DNA of 64,000 nt from CAWHJN01 sp963829705 (GTDB taxonomy: Bacteria; Bacteroidota; Rhodothermia; Rhodothermales; BA12), in assembly GCA_963829705.1 (NCBI GenBank), contig CAWHJN010000004.1:248001-312000 (forward strand). The letters run 5' to 3'. Under the pieces are notes generated by a model. It did not search any database. It was not told the origin of the DNA and was given only the letters and a program-made list of their open reading frames with translations. The position numbers were made by a program, and so were the translations under genes. Below are positions 56,515 to 64,000 of this stretch, piece after piece (position 1 is the first letter of the stretch; each line of letters begins with the position of its first letter).

Positions 56515-56578
56515 GATTTCGGAATCCGGAATGCGGATTTCGGAAGTGTGGACGTAAAGGCACGCCGTGGTGCGCCTT
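56515..56578 (+). repeat. Purine block and palindrome after natB
   Basis: Five bases after the natB stop come direct repeats of CGGATTTCGGAA (two copies, ~20 nt apart), then a palindrome AAGGCAC...GTGCGCCTT (56557-56578). The composite element is present as its left half only; no TTCCGA block follows. Confidence 0.6.
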
Positions 56579-56770
56579 GCGCGGATAGTCAGTGGGGCCA
56601 GATGTGATTGCGCGTGGCGATGTCGCGTGCGGAGCACCAGCGTCGTGCTGAGGCCGCACGATGTCGCAAACAGGTGAGTGGATGTCGCACGCGGCTGTGG
56701 CGCGACGGCGTACGCTTGGGGTGCACCGGGCAGGATGCCGGGTCGCCTCTCCGATTCATCGTTTACAGCC

Positions 56771-57295
56771 ATGAAACCACCTGTGTGCCTCCTGCTCACG
56801 CTCTGCGCGCTGAGCGCCTGCACGACGACGTATTCCACCCAGCCCGGCACCCCCCACGCCTACCGCCTCGGCAGGCTGGGAGAGAAAAGGGCGGCGACGA
56901 TCACCCTTTCCTCCGGCGAGCGCCTGCGTGCCGAGCACGCGCGCGTCGAAGGCGACACGCTGCGGTGGTACGACGCCTCCGCCGCGTCCAGCCAGGCCGC
57001 GCCGCTGCACGACGTGCGCGAGGTGCGTTTTCTCCGGCGTGGGCGCGGTGCCGGACAGGGGCTGAGGTACGGCGTTGCAGCGGGGGCCGCGGTGGGCGCG
57101 GTCTATGGGGCGGCTACGTTCGAGGGAGCAAACTCCTGCGGATGGGAGATCTGTACCTGGCAGGCCCGTGCTTTCGGGTACGGCGTCGTAGGAGCGTTCA
57201 ACGGCTTGGTGTACGGACCGCTGGCCGGCTTTATCGTCGGTGCGCGGGACAGGTTTGTGTTCACCCCGGCGGCGCTTTCCGCGCCTGCACGCTGA
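56771..57295 (+). CDS. Lipoprotein of unknown function
   Basis: 174 residues with lipobox LSAC (lipidated Cys17). A beta-rich N-terminal part (KRAATITLSSGERLRAEHAR, LHDVREVRFLRRGRGAG) is followed by a Gly/Ala-rich hydrophobic region (YGVAAGAAVGAVYGAATF, GPLAGFIVGARDRF) resembling glycine-zipper segments. It is likely attached to the outer membrane. No family recognised. Confidence 0.68.
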   Translation: MKPPVCLLLTLCALSACTTTYSTQPGTPHAYRLGRLGEKRAATITLSSGERLRAEHARVEGDTLRWYDASAASSQAAPLHDVREVRFLRRGRGAGQGLRYGVAAGAAVGAVYGAATFEGANSCGWEICTWQARAFGYGVVGAFNGLVYGPLAGFIVGARDRFVFTPAALSAPAR

Positions 57296-57353
57296 CGGGT
57301 GCGCGTTTTTCCACTTGGCCCCTGCCTTCTCAGTTGCAAACCACTCTATTCAA

Positions 57354-58211
57354 ATGCGTACGCTCTTTTTCTTTCTGCTCATCCTCGCCCCGCTTGCTGC
57401 GGCGGCCCAGCAAACTCCTGCCGACGAAACCCTCGGCCAGCGCTACCGCGTCGTCCTCGTCGATGGGACGCTCGTGGGGGGCACACTCGTCGCCGCCACG
57501 GCTACCGACATCACGCTCGAAAGCGCGGCGGGCGTCCGCACGACGATTCCGCGCATTCAGATCCGTTCGATGGTGCTCGTCACGGGCGCCTTCAGCCGTA
57601 CCGACCCCAACGCTACGCGACTGCTGCTTTTCCCCACGGCGCGCTCGCTCAAAGCGGGGGCGGGACGCTTCGGCACCTACACCGTTTTCCCGACCGTCGC
57701 CGTGGGCGTGACGAACAACGTTGACGTGTCCTTTGGCAGTTCGCTGCCCGTAGAGGGCTACCTAATCACCAACCTCAACCTGAAGGTGACGCCCGTGCGT
57801 ACGGAGAAGCTGAACATCGCGGTGGGTGGCAGCGCGCTCGTGCCCATCGGCGAAGGGACAGACGGCGTCGGCGGCACGTTCTACGGCGTCGTCACCGTCG
57901 GCACGTCCGAGCAGGCGTTTACCGTCGGCGGGGTGGGCGTGTACGCGACCAACTTCGAGGATGCTGAGGTAGGCGACGGCGGCGCGCTCGTGCTGGGCTT
58001 CGAGAAGCAACTCTCGAACAACGTCAAGTTTCTGACAGAAAACTACCTCGGCTTCTCAAGCGAGGTCACCGGCGCGTTGCTGTCAGCGGGTGTCCGCTTT
58101 TTCGGCGACAACCTCTCCGCCGACATCGCACCCGTGCTGGCCATCGGCGAGGGCGAGGTGACGTTCGTCCCCATCCCGTACTTCACCTTCTCGTACGCTT
58201 TCGGGCAGTGA
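57354..58211 (+). CDS. Secreted outer-membrane beta-barrel-like protein
   Basis: 285 residues with signal peptide MRTLFFFLLILAPLAAAAQQ. An N-terminal Sm-like/LSM-type strand region (YRVVLVDGTLVGGTLVAATA, TIPRIQIRSMVLVTG) is followed by alternating strands (FGTYTVFPTVAVGVTNNVDV, FVPIPYFTFSYAFGQ). The C-terminal aromatic pattern suggests an outer-membrane barrel. Its N-terminal region resembles that of the lipoprotein just upstream (both handle a '...GERL/GTLVGG' strand then basic loop), hinting at a pair. Function unknown. Confidence 0.68.
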   Translation: MRTLFFFLLILAPLAAAAQQTPADETLGQRYRVVLVDGTLVGGTLVAATATDITLESAAGVRTTIPRIQIRSMVLVTGAFSRTDPNATRLLLFPTARSLKAGAGRFGTYTVFPTVAVGVTNNVDVSFGSSLPVEGYLITNLNLKVTPVRTEKLNIAVGGSALVPIGEGTDGVGGTFYGVVTVGTSEQAFTVGGVGVYATNFEDAEVGDGGALVLGFEKQLSNNVKFLTENYLGFSSEVTGALLSAGVRFFGDNLSADIAPVLAIGEGEVTFVPIPYFTFSYAFGQ

Positions 58212-58239
58212 TGGGAGCGCGAACCGGGGAAAGCCCATC

Positions 58240-58267
58240 GTAGGGGCGTAGCGTGCTGCACCCTTAC
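58240..58267 (+). repeat. 28-nt palindrome GTAGGGG...CCCTTAC
   Basis: Arms of 13 nt with a GT centre, 10 of 13 positions paired, bounded by GTAGGGG and CCCTTAC. It has the same length and borders as the palindrome at 29022-29049 and the same GCAGC core as those at 4137, 31537 and 46659. Confidence 0.65.
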
Positions 58268-58352
58268 GCGTTTGTACGGGTTGCCCGAGGCCGCGCGTTC
58301 GTACTATCGACGGGTGCTGTTCCGTTGTGCCGGTACCTATTTCCGCCCCGCC

Positions 58353-61300
58353 GTGCCTGTTCGTTTTCTCGGTTTGCTGATCGCGCTCGGCCTGCTCGCG
58401 CCGCAGGCCGGGGCGCAGTATTTCCGCTACGGGAAGAACAAAGTCCAGTACGAGAAAGAGGACTGGTCGATGGTGCAGTCGGAGCACTTCGACGTCTACT
58501 ACGCGCCCGGCGGGTACTACCTCGCCGACTTCGCGGCGAAGGCATGCGAGGAGGCCTACACGTCGCTCGCCCGGCTCTTCCAGCACGAGATCGACGGGCG
58601 CGTGCCCATCCTCGTCTACCAGAGCCACAGCGCTTTCGCCGTCACCAACGCCATCGACCTGCCCGACGACGCGACGGGCATCGGCGGCGTGACGGAGTTG
58701 TTCAAGAACCGGGTTGCCGTGCCGTTCACGGGCGATTACCGCGGCTTCCGGCGCGTGCTGCACCACGAACTCGTCCACGCGTTCGTCAACGACTTTTTCT
58801 ACGGCGGCTCCATCCAGAGCGTCATTCGCAACAACATCCGGTTGCAGATCCCCCTGTGGTTCAACGAGGGGCTGGCCGAGTACGCCGCGCTGGGCTGGGA
58901 TACGCAGTCCGACCTTTACGTGCGGGACGCGATCCTGGAGGGCAACCTCGCGCCCATCGAATACCTCGGTGGCTACTTCGCCTACCGGGGCGGGCAGAGC
59001 GTGTTCGACTACCTCGCCGAGCAGTACGGACGCGACAAGATCAGCGATTTGCTGCAAGAGGTGCGCGGCGCGCGGTCGATAGACGCGGCCTTTCGCGTGA
59101 CGACGGGCTTCGGGCTCGAAGAACTCTCGACGCGCTGGCAGGGCGCGCTGCAGGAGGTTTACTTCCCCGAACTCGCCGCCCGCGAGAAGATCGAGGACTT
59201 CGCCCGCCCCCTCGTCACCCGTGCCTCCGGCGGCGCGTACAACGCTGCGCCCGCGATCTCGCCGCAGGGCGACCAGGTGGCCTACGTGGCCGCGCACGGC
59301 GGGCGTTTCAACGTCTACGTCCTCCGCACCAACGACGGCGCGGTACGCAAACTCGTCGACGGGCAGAACAACCCGGACTTCGAGGCACTCCGCATCCTCA
59401 CGCCCGGCCTGACGTGGAGCCCCGACGGCACGCAGATCGCCATCGCCGCGAAGAGCGGAGCCTTCGATGCCATCGCGCTGGTAGAGGTAGAAACGGGCGC
59501 GACACGCCACTACCGCGTGCCGCAGGTGGATCAGGTGCTCGCGCTTGCGTGGAGCCCCGACGGCACGCGCATCGCCTTCTCCGCCAGCCGCCGCGCCCAG
59601 GGCGATCTCTACCTGCTCGACGTGACGACGGGCGCGGTGCGGCCCCTCACCGACGACGTGTTCTCCGACCATGACCCCGCGTGGGCGCCAGGTGGCGCGC
59701 TCCTCTTCCACAGCGACCGCGGCGATTCGCTCAAGGTGAAGGCGCAAACAGCGGCGACGTTCGACATGACAGGCCACGAGTACGGCGCGTACAGCCTCTA
59801 TGAGTTGCGCCCCGGCGAGGCCACCGCCACGCGCCTCACGCGCGCCGACGGTTACGACGACACCGGTGCGCAGATGGGCGCGGACACGACGAAGCTGCTG
59901 TTCCTCTCTGACCGGAACGGTGTCCCCAACCTCTACGAGAAAAACCTGACGACGGGCCAGGAACGCCCCCTCACCGACCTCGTCACGGGCGCGATGCAGG
60001 TGTCACTCTCCGCCGATGGCGACCGCGCCGCCGTGCTGGCGCTCAAGGCAGGCCTGCCGTCGATCTACCTGCTCCAGACGCCCTTCGAGCGCGCCCCCGC
60101 TCCTACGCTCGCGCCCAACGTGTGGGCCGAGCGCCGGGCACCGCAGCCCATGCCACCGCCCACGCTCGTGCTCGCCTCCGCCGCATTGCAGCAGCGCAAC
60201 CCGTTCCTGCGCGACGCCGCCGACGGACACCCCTACGAGCGCCCCTTCCAGCCCGGCTTCACGCTGCCCGACTCGCTCTTCCGCGCCCCGCTCAACCCCG
60301 CCTTTCCCGACTCGGTGTTTCTCGCCAGCGCCGACTCCACCGATTACGGCGGCGTGCGCGTGGACTTCCGAGACTACGTTTTCGGGCCTGCCTTCGACGA
60401 GGCGCAGCGCGAAACGCACGGCTCGGATTACGACCGCGACGAGGCTCGCCGCCGTCCCCGCGACCTGATGGGGGAGGACGGGCGCTACAAGCCGCGCCGC
60501 TATAAGCTCACCTTCTCGCCCGACCTCGTCTACGGCACGGCGGCCTACGACGTGCTCTACGGCGTGCAGGGCGTGACGCAGCTCCTGTTCAGCGACGTGC
60601 TGGGCAACCACCAGTTTTTCGTCGCCACCAACCTGCTCGTCGATCTGCGTAACTCCGATTACGTGCTGGCCTACACCTACCAGCCGGGCCGCCTCGACTG
60701 GCGCGCGCAGGGCTTCCACGTCTCGCGCCTGCTGCCCGCCGACGTGGCCTCGGAGCGCATCTACCGCTACCGGCAGTACGGCGGCGGGCTCGCCGTGTCG
60801 TACCCGTTCGACAAGTTCAGGCGCGTCGATGCCGAGCTGTCCGTCGTGGGCGTGTCACAGGCCAACATCTTCGACCCCTCCGAGGCGCCTGTGGCGCGCA
60901 CGCTCGTCCACCCCGTCGTCACCTTTACGCGCGACGTGACGACGCCGGGCTACCTCTTTCCCACCGACGGATCGCGTGTGGCGCTGAGTCTGTCGGGCAG
61001 TCCCACGTCGCTCGCGGGCGAGCCGTCGCGCTTTTTCACCGCGCTCATCGACGGGCGGATGTACACCTCGCTGGCCGATGGACTGTACACCTTTGCGCTC
61101 CGGGCGTCGGGCGCCGCGTCGGTGGGGCCGTCGCCGCAGCTGTTCTACACCGCGGGCGTGCAGAACTGGCTGAGTCCGCGCTTCGACGACGCCAACCGCT
61201 TTCCCATCGCCGACCTGTCGGATTTCGCCTTCGCCACGCCCGTGCTGCCCTTGCGCGGCTACGACCTCAACGCCGAGAACGGCTCGTACTTCGGCCTCGT

Positions 61301-61619
61301 CAACGCCGAGTGGCGCTTTCCGCTCGTGGCGGCGCTGATCCCCGGGCCGCTGCCGCTCTTTCCGCTCTACAACATCCAGGGGACGGCCTTCGCCGATGCC
61401 GGCGCCCTGTGGGGCGGGCGCAGCACCGACCCGCGCTTCAACCTGACCGCGCGTGGCGACGACGGCAAGCGCCGCCTCGACGACCTCCGCGTGGGGGGCG
61501 GCTTCGGGCTTCGCAGCGTGCTCTTCGGCTTTCCCGCCCGGCTGGATTTCGCCTGGCCCTTCGACGGGCGCGCCTTCGGCAAGCGTCACACCTACCTCTC
61601 CATCGGCCTCGACTTCTGA
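58353..61619 (+). CDS. Peptidase-MA / TolB-propeller / BamA-like barrel fusion protein
   Basis: About 1088 residues from GTG 58353 (signal peptide MPVRFLGLLIALGLLAPQAGAQ; an in-frame ATG at 58272 is less likely). Residues ~25-270 are a gluzincin metallopeptidase-like (peptidase MA) domain with HELVH at 138-142 and the third ligand in WFNEGLAEYAALG. A TolB-like propeller of PD40 repeats follows (LTWSPDGTQIAIAAKS, LAWSPDGTRIAFSA). The last ~350 residues form a BamA/Omp85-like barrel (YNIQGTAFADAGALWGG, ending YLSIGLDF). It would sit in the outer membrane with its enzyme and propeller domains in the periplasm. The substrate is unknown. Confidence 0.82.
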   Translation: MPVRFLGLLIALGLLAPQAGAQYFRYGKNKVQYEKEDWSMVQSEHFDVYYAPGGYYLADFAAKACEEAYTSLARLFQHEIDGRVPILVYQSHSAFAVTNAIDLPDDATGIGGVTELFKNRVAVPFTGDYRGFRRVLHHELVHAFVNDFFYGGSIQSVIRNNIRLQIPLWFNEGLAEYAALGWDTQSDLYVRDAILEGNLAPIEYLGGYFAYRGGQSVFDYLAEQYGRDKISDLLQEVRGARSIDAAFRVTTGFGLEELSTRWQGALQEVYFPELAAREKIEDFARPLVTRASGGAYNAAPAISPQGDQVAYVAAHGGRFNVYVLRTNDGAVRKLVDGQNNPDFEALRILTPGLTWSPDGTQIAIAAKSGAFDAIALVEVETGATRHYRVPQVDQVLALAWSPDGTRIAFSASRRAQGDLYLLDVTTGAVRPLTDDVFSDHDPAWAPGGALLFHSDRGDSLKVKAQTAATFDMTGHEYGAYSLYELRPGEATATRLTRADGYDDTGAQMGADTTKLLFLSDRNGVPNLYEKNLTTGQERPLTDLVTGAMQVSLSADGDRAAVLALKAGLPSIYLLQTPFERAPAPTLAPNVWAERRAPQPMPPPTLVLASAALQQRNPFLRDAADGHPYERPFQPGFTLPDSLFRAPLNPAFPDSVFLASADSTDYGGVRVDFRDYVFGPAFDEAQRETHGSDYDRDEARRRPRDLMGEDGRYKPRRYKLTFSPDLVYGTAAYDVLYGVQGVTQLLFSDVLGNHQFFVATNLLVDLRNSDYVLAYTYQPGRLDWRAQGFHVSRLLPADVASERIYRYRQYGGGLAVSYPFDKFRRVDAELSVVGVSQANIFDPSEAPVARTLVHPVVTFTRDVTTPGYLFPTDGSRVALSLSGSPTSLAGEPSRFFTALIDGRMYTSLADGLYTFALRASGAASVGPSPQLFYTAGVQNWLSPRFDDANRFPIADLSDFAFATPVLPLRGYDLNAENGSYFGLVNAEWRFPLVAALIPGPLPLFPLYNIQGTAFADAGALWGGRSTDPRFNLTARGDDGKRRLDDLRVGGGFGLRSVLFGFPARLDFAWPFDGRAFGKRHTYLSIGLDF

Positions 61620-61783
61620 CGCTGACCGGCGCGGGGCGCGTTGCGACTCCGTCACAATGTCTTCGCGTACGCTGCATGGGTACCGGTACGTTTTCGCGGG
61701 TACCCTTCCCATGCTGGCACATCTCTTGCCACCGCTCCACGCGACCCTCAACCTTGCGGCATTCGTTTGCTGCCGCGTTTCTC

Positions 61784-62128
61784 ATGCGTAATCCCTCCCG
61801 TACGAAACCGCTGCTCTCCCACGCCTTCAAATCCGCCGACGGCTTCGCGCCCTTTGGCCGGCTGACGCTCTTCTCCGACCGCATCGAACGCTCCGCGCTC
61901 GGGCGTGTGCGCCAGACGATCCCGCTCGCCGACGTGCAGGACGTGCACTGGCAGACGACGAACACTAGCGCGCCCAACTTCACCCTGTTGCTGCGCGATG
62001 GGAGCCTCGTGTCGGGCCACTTGCAGGGAGCCGGGCTGTGGAAGGTGAAGCTCGAAGCGCTGCGACGTGCGCCCCGCCCCGCCCGCCTGCCCGCCGATTC
62101 CCCGGCAGCAGGGCGCTCGGCTGCCTGA
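61784..62128 (+). CDS. Small hypothetical protein
   Basis: 114 residues: SRTKPLLSHAFKSADGFAPF, GRLTLFSDRIERSALGRVRQ, TIPLADVQDVHWQTTN and NFTLLLRDGSLVSGHLQGAG. The pattern looks like a small PH-like/bacterial PH domain (strand-rich, 'DRI/ERSALG...IPL.DV'). No membrane span. Its transcript is ended by a hairpin terminator before tig. Function unknown. Confidence 0.65.
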   Translation: MRNPSRTKPLLSHAFKSADGFAPFGRLTLFSDRIERSALGRVRQTIPLADVQDVHWQTTNTSAPNFTLLLRDGSLVSGHLQGAGLWKVKLEALRRAPRPARLPADSPAAGRSAA

Positions 62129-62235
62129 CGGCAGGGGCAGCAGGTGCTGTTTCGCGGCTTCTTTGCCGTTGACAGGCGTGCGCGGCGGAACTACGCCGGG
62201 GCTCCGCTACTCTAAAACCGGCTTTTCGACACAGG

Positions 62236-62270
62236 AAACGCGACCGGCCCACACCGCTCGCGTTTTTGTT
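62236..62270 (+). terminator. Intrinsic terminator upstream of tig
   Basis: Arms AAACGCGA (62236-62243) and TCGCGTTT (62258-62265) pair over 8 bp with a 14-nt loop and are followed by TTGTTTT. It ends the upstream small gene; tig must then have its own promoter, or depend on read-through. Confidence 0.75.
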
Positions 62271-62293
62271 TTCGCCGTTTTTTCTGCCCGCTC

Positions 62294-63763
62294 ATGGACG
62301 CCACCATCCAGCCCATCGGCCCTGCCGACTACGAACTCCACCTGACCGAACAGGCCGACGCGCTGCGGCCCAAGCTCGACGCTGCCCTCAAGCAGTACCG
62401 CGGCCGCGTGCAGATGCGCGGCTTCCGCGCGGGCAAGGTGCCCATGCAACTCGTCCGCAAGCTCTATGGCAAGGAGATCGCCTTCGAGATTGCCGAGAAA
62501 GAGGTGCAGTTCGCCTTTGAGGAAGAAGTGCTCGACAACCCCGAGTACAAGGTGATCGGGCGGCCCGTGATGACCGAACTCGCCTACGACGGCGACAGCG
62601 ATCTTACGGCTACCATTCGCTTCGGCGTGCGCCCCGCCATCGAACTGTCAGATCTCAGCGGCGTCACGATCACGCGCCTCGTCCACGACGTTACCGACGA
62701 GGAGATCGACGAGGAGATCGAGACGTTGCGCGACCGCCTCGCCACGACCGAGCCTGCCGCTGACGACGAGATCGGCGACGACCACGCGCTCACGCTCGAC
62801 CTCCAGCAACTCGACGAGGAGAGCGGCACGCCCATCGTCGGCAAGAAGGAGGAAGGCATTGCCGTGCGGATGTCCGACCCCAACCTCAAAGACGAACTCC
62901 GCGCCGCGCTGCTGGGCAAAAAGCAGGGCGACGTGTTCCAGGTAGAGCTGCCTCACGGCGACGACGAACACGCGCACACGCACACCTACGAAGTGACGAT
63001 CCACACCGTCGAGCGCCGCTCGCTGCCCGACGCCGACGACGCGCTCGCCCAAAAAGTCTCCAACGGCAAGATCGACACGCTCGACGCGCTCCGCACCGAC
63101 ATCCGCACCGAGTTGGAGAAGTCGTGGAAGCAGCGGCAGACGGATTACACCGAGACGCAGATCGTCGAAAAACTCAGCGACCTCCACCCCGTGCCGGTGC
63201 CGCAGAGCGCGCTCGACATCTACCTCGACTCGTTCGTGCAGCGTCTCAAAGACAAGCAGGCCGAGAACGGGCAGGAGCTTCCGCCGCACTTCGACGAGGC
63301 AGGCTTCCGCCGGGCCATGCAGCCCGAGGCCATGCGGCAGGCGCGCTGGATGCTCATCCGCGACCATCTGATGGAGGAGGAGAACATCGAAGTCACCAGC
63401 GAGGACCTCGACGCCTACTTTGCCGACATGGGCGGCGACGGCCTCGACCCGCAGATTCTGCGCCGCTACTACGAGCAGATGGACGGCGTGATGGAGCAGC
63501 TGGAGCAGAAGATGGCGAGCGAACGCTTGTTCGAGAAACTGGGCGAGCGCTTCCAGTACGAGGACAAAGACATGGAGGCCGTCGAGGCCGAAATGCGCGA
63601 GCGCCAGCAGGCCCGCGACGCCGCGCTCGAAGCCGAAGACGCCGCCCTCGCGGAGTTGAACGCGGCAGCCGATAATGCGCCGGACGCTGCTTCCGACACT
63701 GACGAAACCGCGCCCGCCGACGAGATCGGCGCGGCCTCTGAGGCGGAGGAACCGGCCAAATAA
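62294..63763 (+). CDS. tig: Trigger factor
   Basis: A 489-residue trigger factor. The N-terminal ribosome-binding domain has the signature MRGFRAGKVPMQLVRKLYG. A PPIase-like (FKBP) domain lies at ~160-245 (GKKQGDVFQVELPHGDD). The helical C-terminal chaperone arms follow. The last ~60 residues are an unusual Ala/Asp/Glu-rich extension beyond the common ~430-450-residue length. It binds L23 at the tunnel exit and folds nascent chains. clpP follows 49 nt downstream, the conserved tig-clpP(-clpX) order. Confidence 0.95.
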   Translation: MDATIQPIGPADYELHLTEQADALRPKLDAALKQYRGRVQMRGFRAGKVPMQLVRKLYGKEIAFEIAEKEVQFAFEEEVLDNPEYKVIGRPVMTELAYDGDSDLTATIRFGVRPAIELSDLSGVTITRLVHDVTDEEIDEEIETLRDRLATTEPAADDEIGDDHALTLDLQQLDEESGTPIVGKKEEGIAVRMSDPNLKDELRAALLGKKQGDVFQVELPHGDDEHAHTHTYEVTIHTVERRSLPDADDALAQKVSNGKIDTLDALRTDIRTELEKSWKQRQTDYTETQIVEKLSDLHPVPVPQSALDIYLDSFVQRLKDKQAENGQELPPHFDEAGFRRAMQPEAMRQARWMLIRDHLMEEENIEVTSEDLDAYFADMGGDGLDPQILRRYYEQMDGVMEQLEQKMASERLFEKLGERFQYEDKDMEAVEAEMRERQQARDAALEAEDAALAELNAAADNAPDAASDTDETAPADEIGAASEAEEPAK

Positions 63764-63812
63764 GGCCCCGTTCAGCCGCCCCGCGTCCTTTCTCCACCTT
63801 CCCGCACGCCCC

Positions 63813-64000
63813 ATGGTCGACGACTTCATCAAGTTCAGCAAAGGCCTCCACCGCCTCCCCGACGACATCGCGAAAGGTGGCCTTGGCGACCAGCCCATGA
63901 GCGGCCTCGTGCCGATGGTGGTCGAGCAGACGTCGCGCGGCGAGCGGGGGTACGACCTCTACAGCCGCCTGCTTAAAGAGCGGATCGTGCTCGTCGGCAC
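63813..64000 (+). CDS. clpP: ATP-dependent Clp protease proteolytic subunit, 3' partial
   Basis: The first 62 residues are in the window: an N-terminal extension (MVDDFIKFSKGLHRLPDDIA), then the ClpP family start VPMVVEQTSRGERGYDLYSR and LLKERIVLVG. The catalytic Ser/His/Asp lie beyond the edge. The ~35-residue N-terminal extension is longer than in E. coli ClpP and may be a propeptide. Position after tig supports the call. Confidence 0.93.
   Translation, partial: MVDDFIKFSKGLHRLPDDIAKGGLGDQPMSGLVPMVVEQTSRGERGYDLYSRLLKERIVLVG

Noticed and set aside
62169..62197. TTGACA at 62169 as a tig promoter
   Set aside because: The -35 match is exact but at 17 nt spacing the -10 reads TACGCC, and the terminator lies between it and tig, so it is unlikely to drive tig.
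1..64000. CRISPR array, prophage, integrated element with att sites
   Set aside because: No regularly spaced direct repeats, no phage structural or integrase genes, and no duplication of the tRNA-Ala 3' end nearby.

Overview
The window is GC-rich DNA from a member of the Bacteroidota–Rhodothermota lineage, most likely a Rhodothermales-type marine or thermal heterotroph. The evidence is TonB-dependent receptors with an N-terminal carboxypeptidase-regulatory-like domain, a TonB receptor/DUF4249 pair, DUF4290- and DUF3098-like genes, almost no Shine-Dalgarno sequences (genes start behind pyrimidine-rich leaders) and high GC. These are family-level inferences; no species can be named from the sequence alone.

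1-19 kb is a carbohydrate catabolic island on the + strand: a GH144-like glucanase fused to an SGNH esterase, a GH3 beta-glucosidase, an FGly sulfatase, a GH2 enzyme with a malectin-like tail, a sugar-binding lipoprotein, two MalF/MalG-type permeases, a discoidin-containing (alpha/alpha)6 hydrolase, a GH94 phosphorylase and a separate SGNH hydrolase. GH144 + GH3 + binding protein + two permeases + GH94 is the gene content expected for beta-1,2-glucan (sophoro-oligosaccharide) degradation, resembling the Listeria SOGP cluster. No ATPase and no SusC/SusD pair lie next to it.

19-29 kb holds a two-gene aerotaxis-like receptor (PAS protein plus soluble MCP), a SnoaL/DUF4440-like secreted protein, a TonB receptor with a DUF4249 lipoprotein, a YetF-like membrane protein, an NPP-type phosphodiesterase and fumarylacetoacetase. 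29-38 kb is mostly housekeeping: ruvA, nadE, a rhodanese-rhodanese-thioredoxin-DinB run, tRNA-Ala(GGC), thrA (aspartokinase-homoserine dehydrogenase), a 4HBT thioesterase and an alpha/beta hydrolase. 38-48 kb has a D-threonine-aldolase-like enzyme, a pair of paralogous membrane proteins, a second TonB receptor, an EVE-McrB-like AAA+ protein without McrC, a VOC protein and a nucleotide-sugar epimerase. 48-64 kb carries an orphan histidine kinase with a DUF3098-like protein, dacB, mreD-like, ruvC, DUF4290, a NatAB-type ABC exporter, small envelope proteins, a peptidase-MA/TolB/BamA-like fusion, trigger factor and the start of clpP.

Two genome-wide features stand out. First, many intergenic gaps are filled by a repeated composite element: a purine-rich block, one or two short palindromes (often with a 2-nt centre) and a pyrimidine-rich block built on TTCCGA units that ends at a start codon. 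The outer blocks are inverted repeats in the best copies (22 bp between nadE and a rhodanese gene, 12 bp between the two permease genes). A remnant of a REP-associated (RAYT-like) transposase lies at 11.4-11.7 kb. Second, eight otherwise well-conserved genes are each broken by a single frameshift, and all eight have the same polarity (one extra base), which points to residual insertion errors in a long-read assembly rather than decay.
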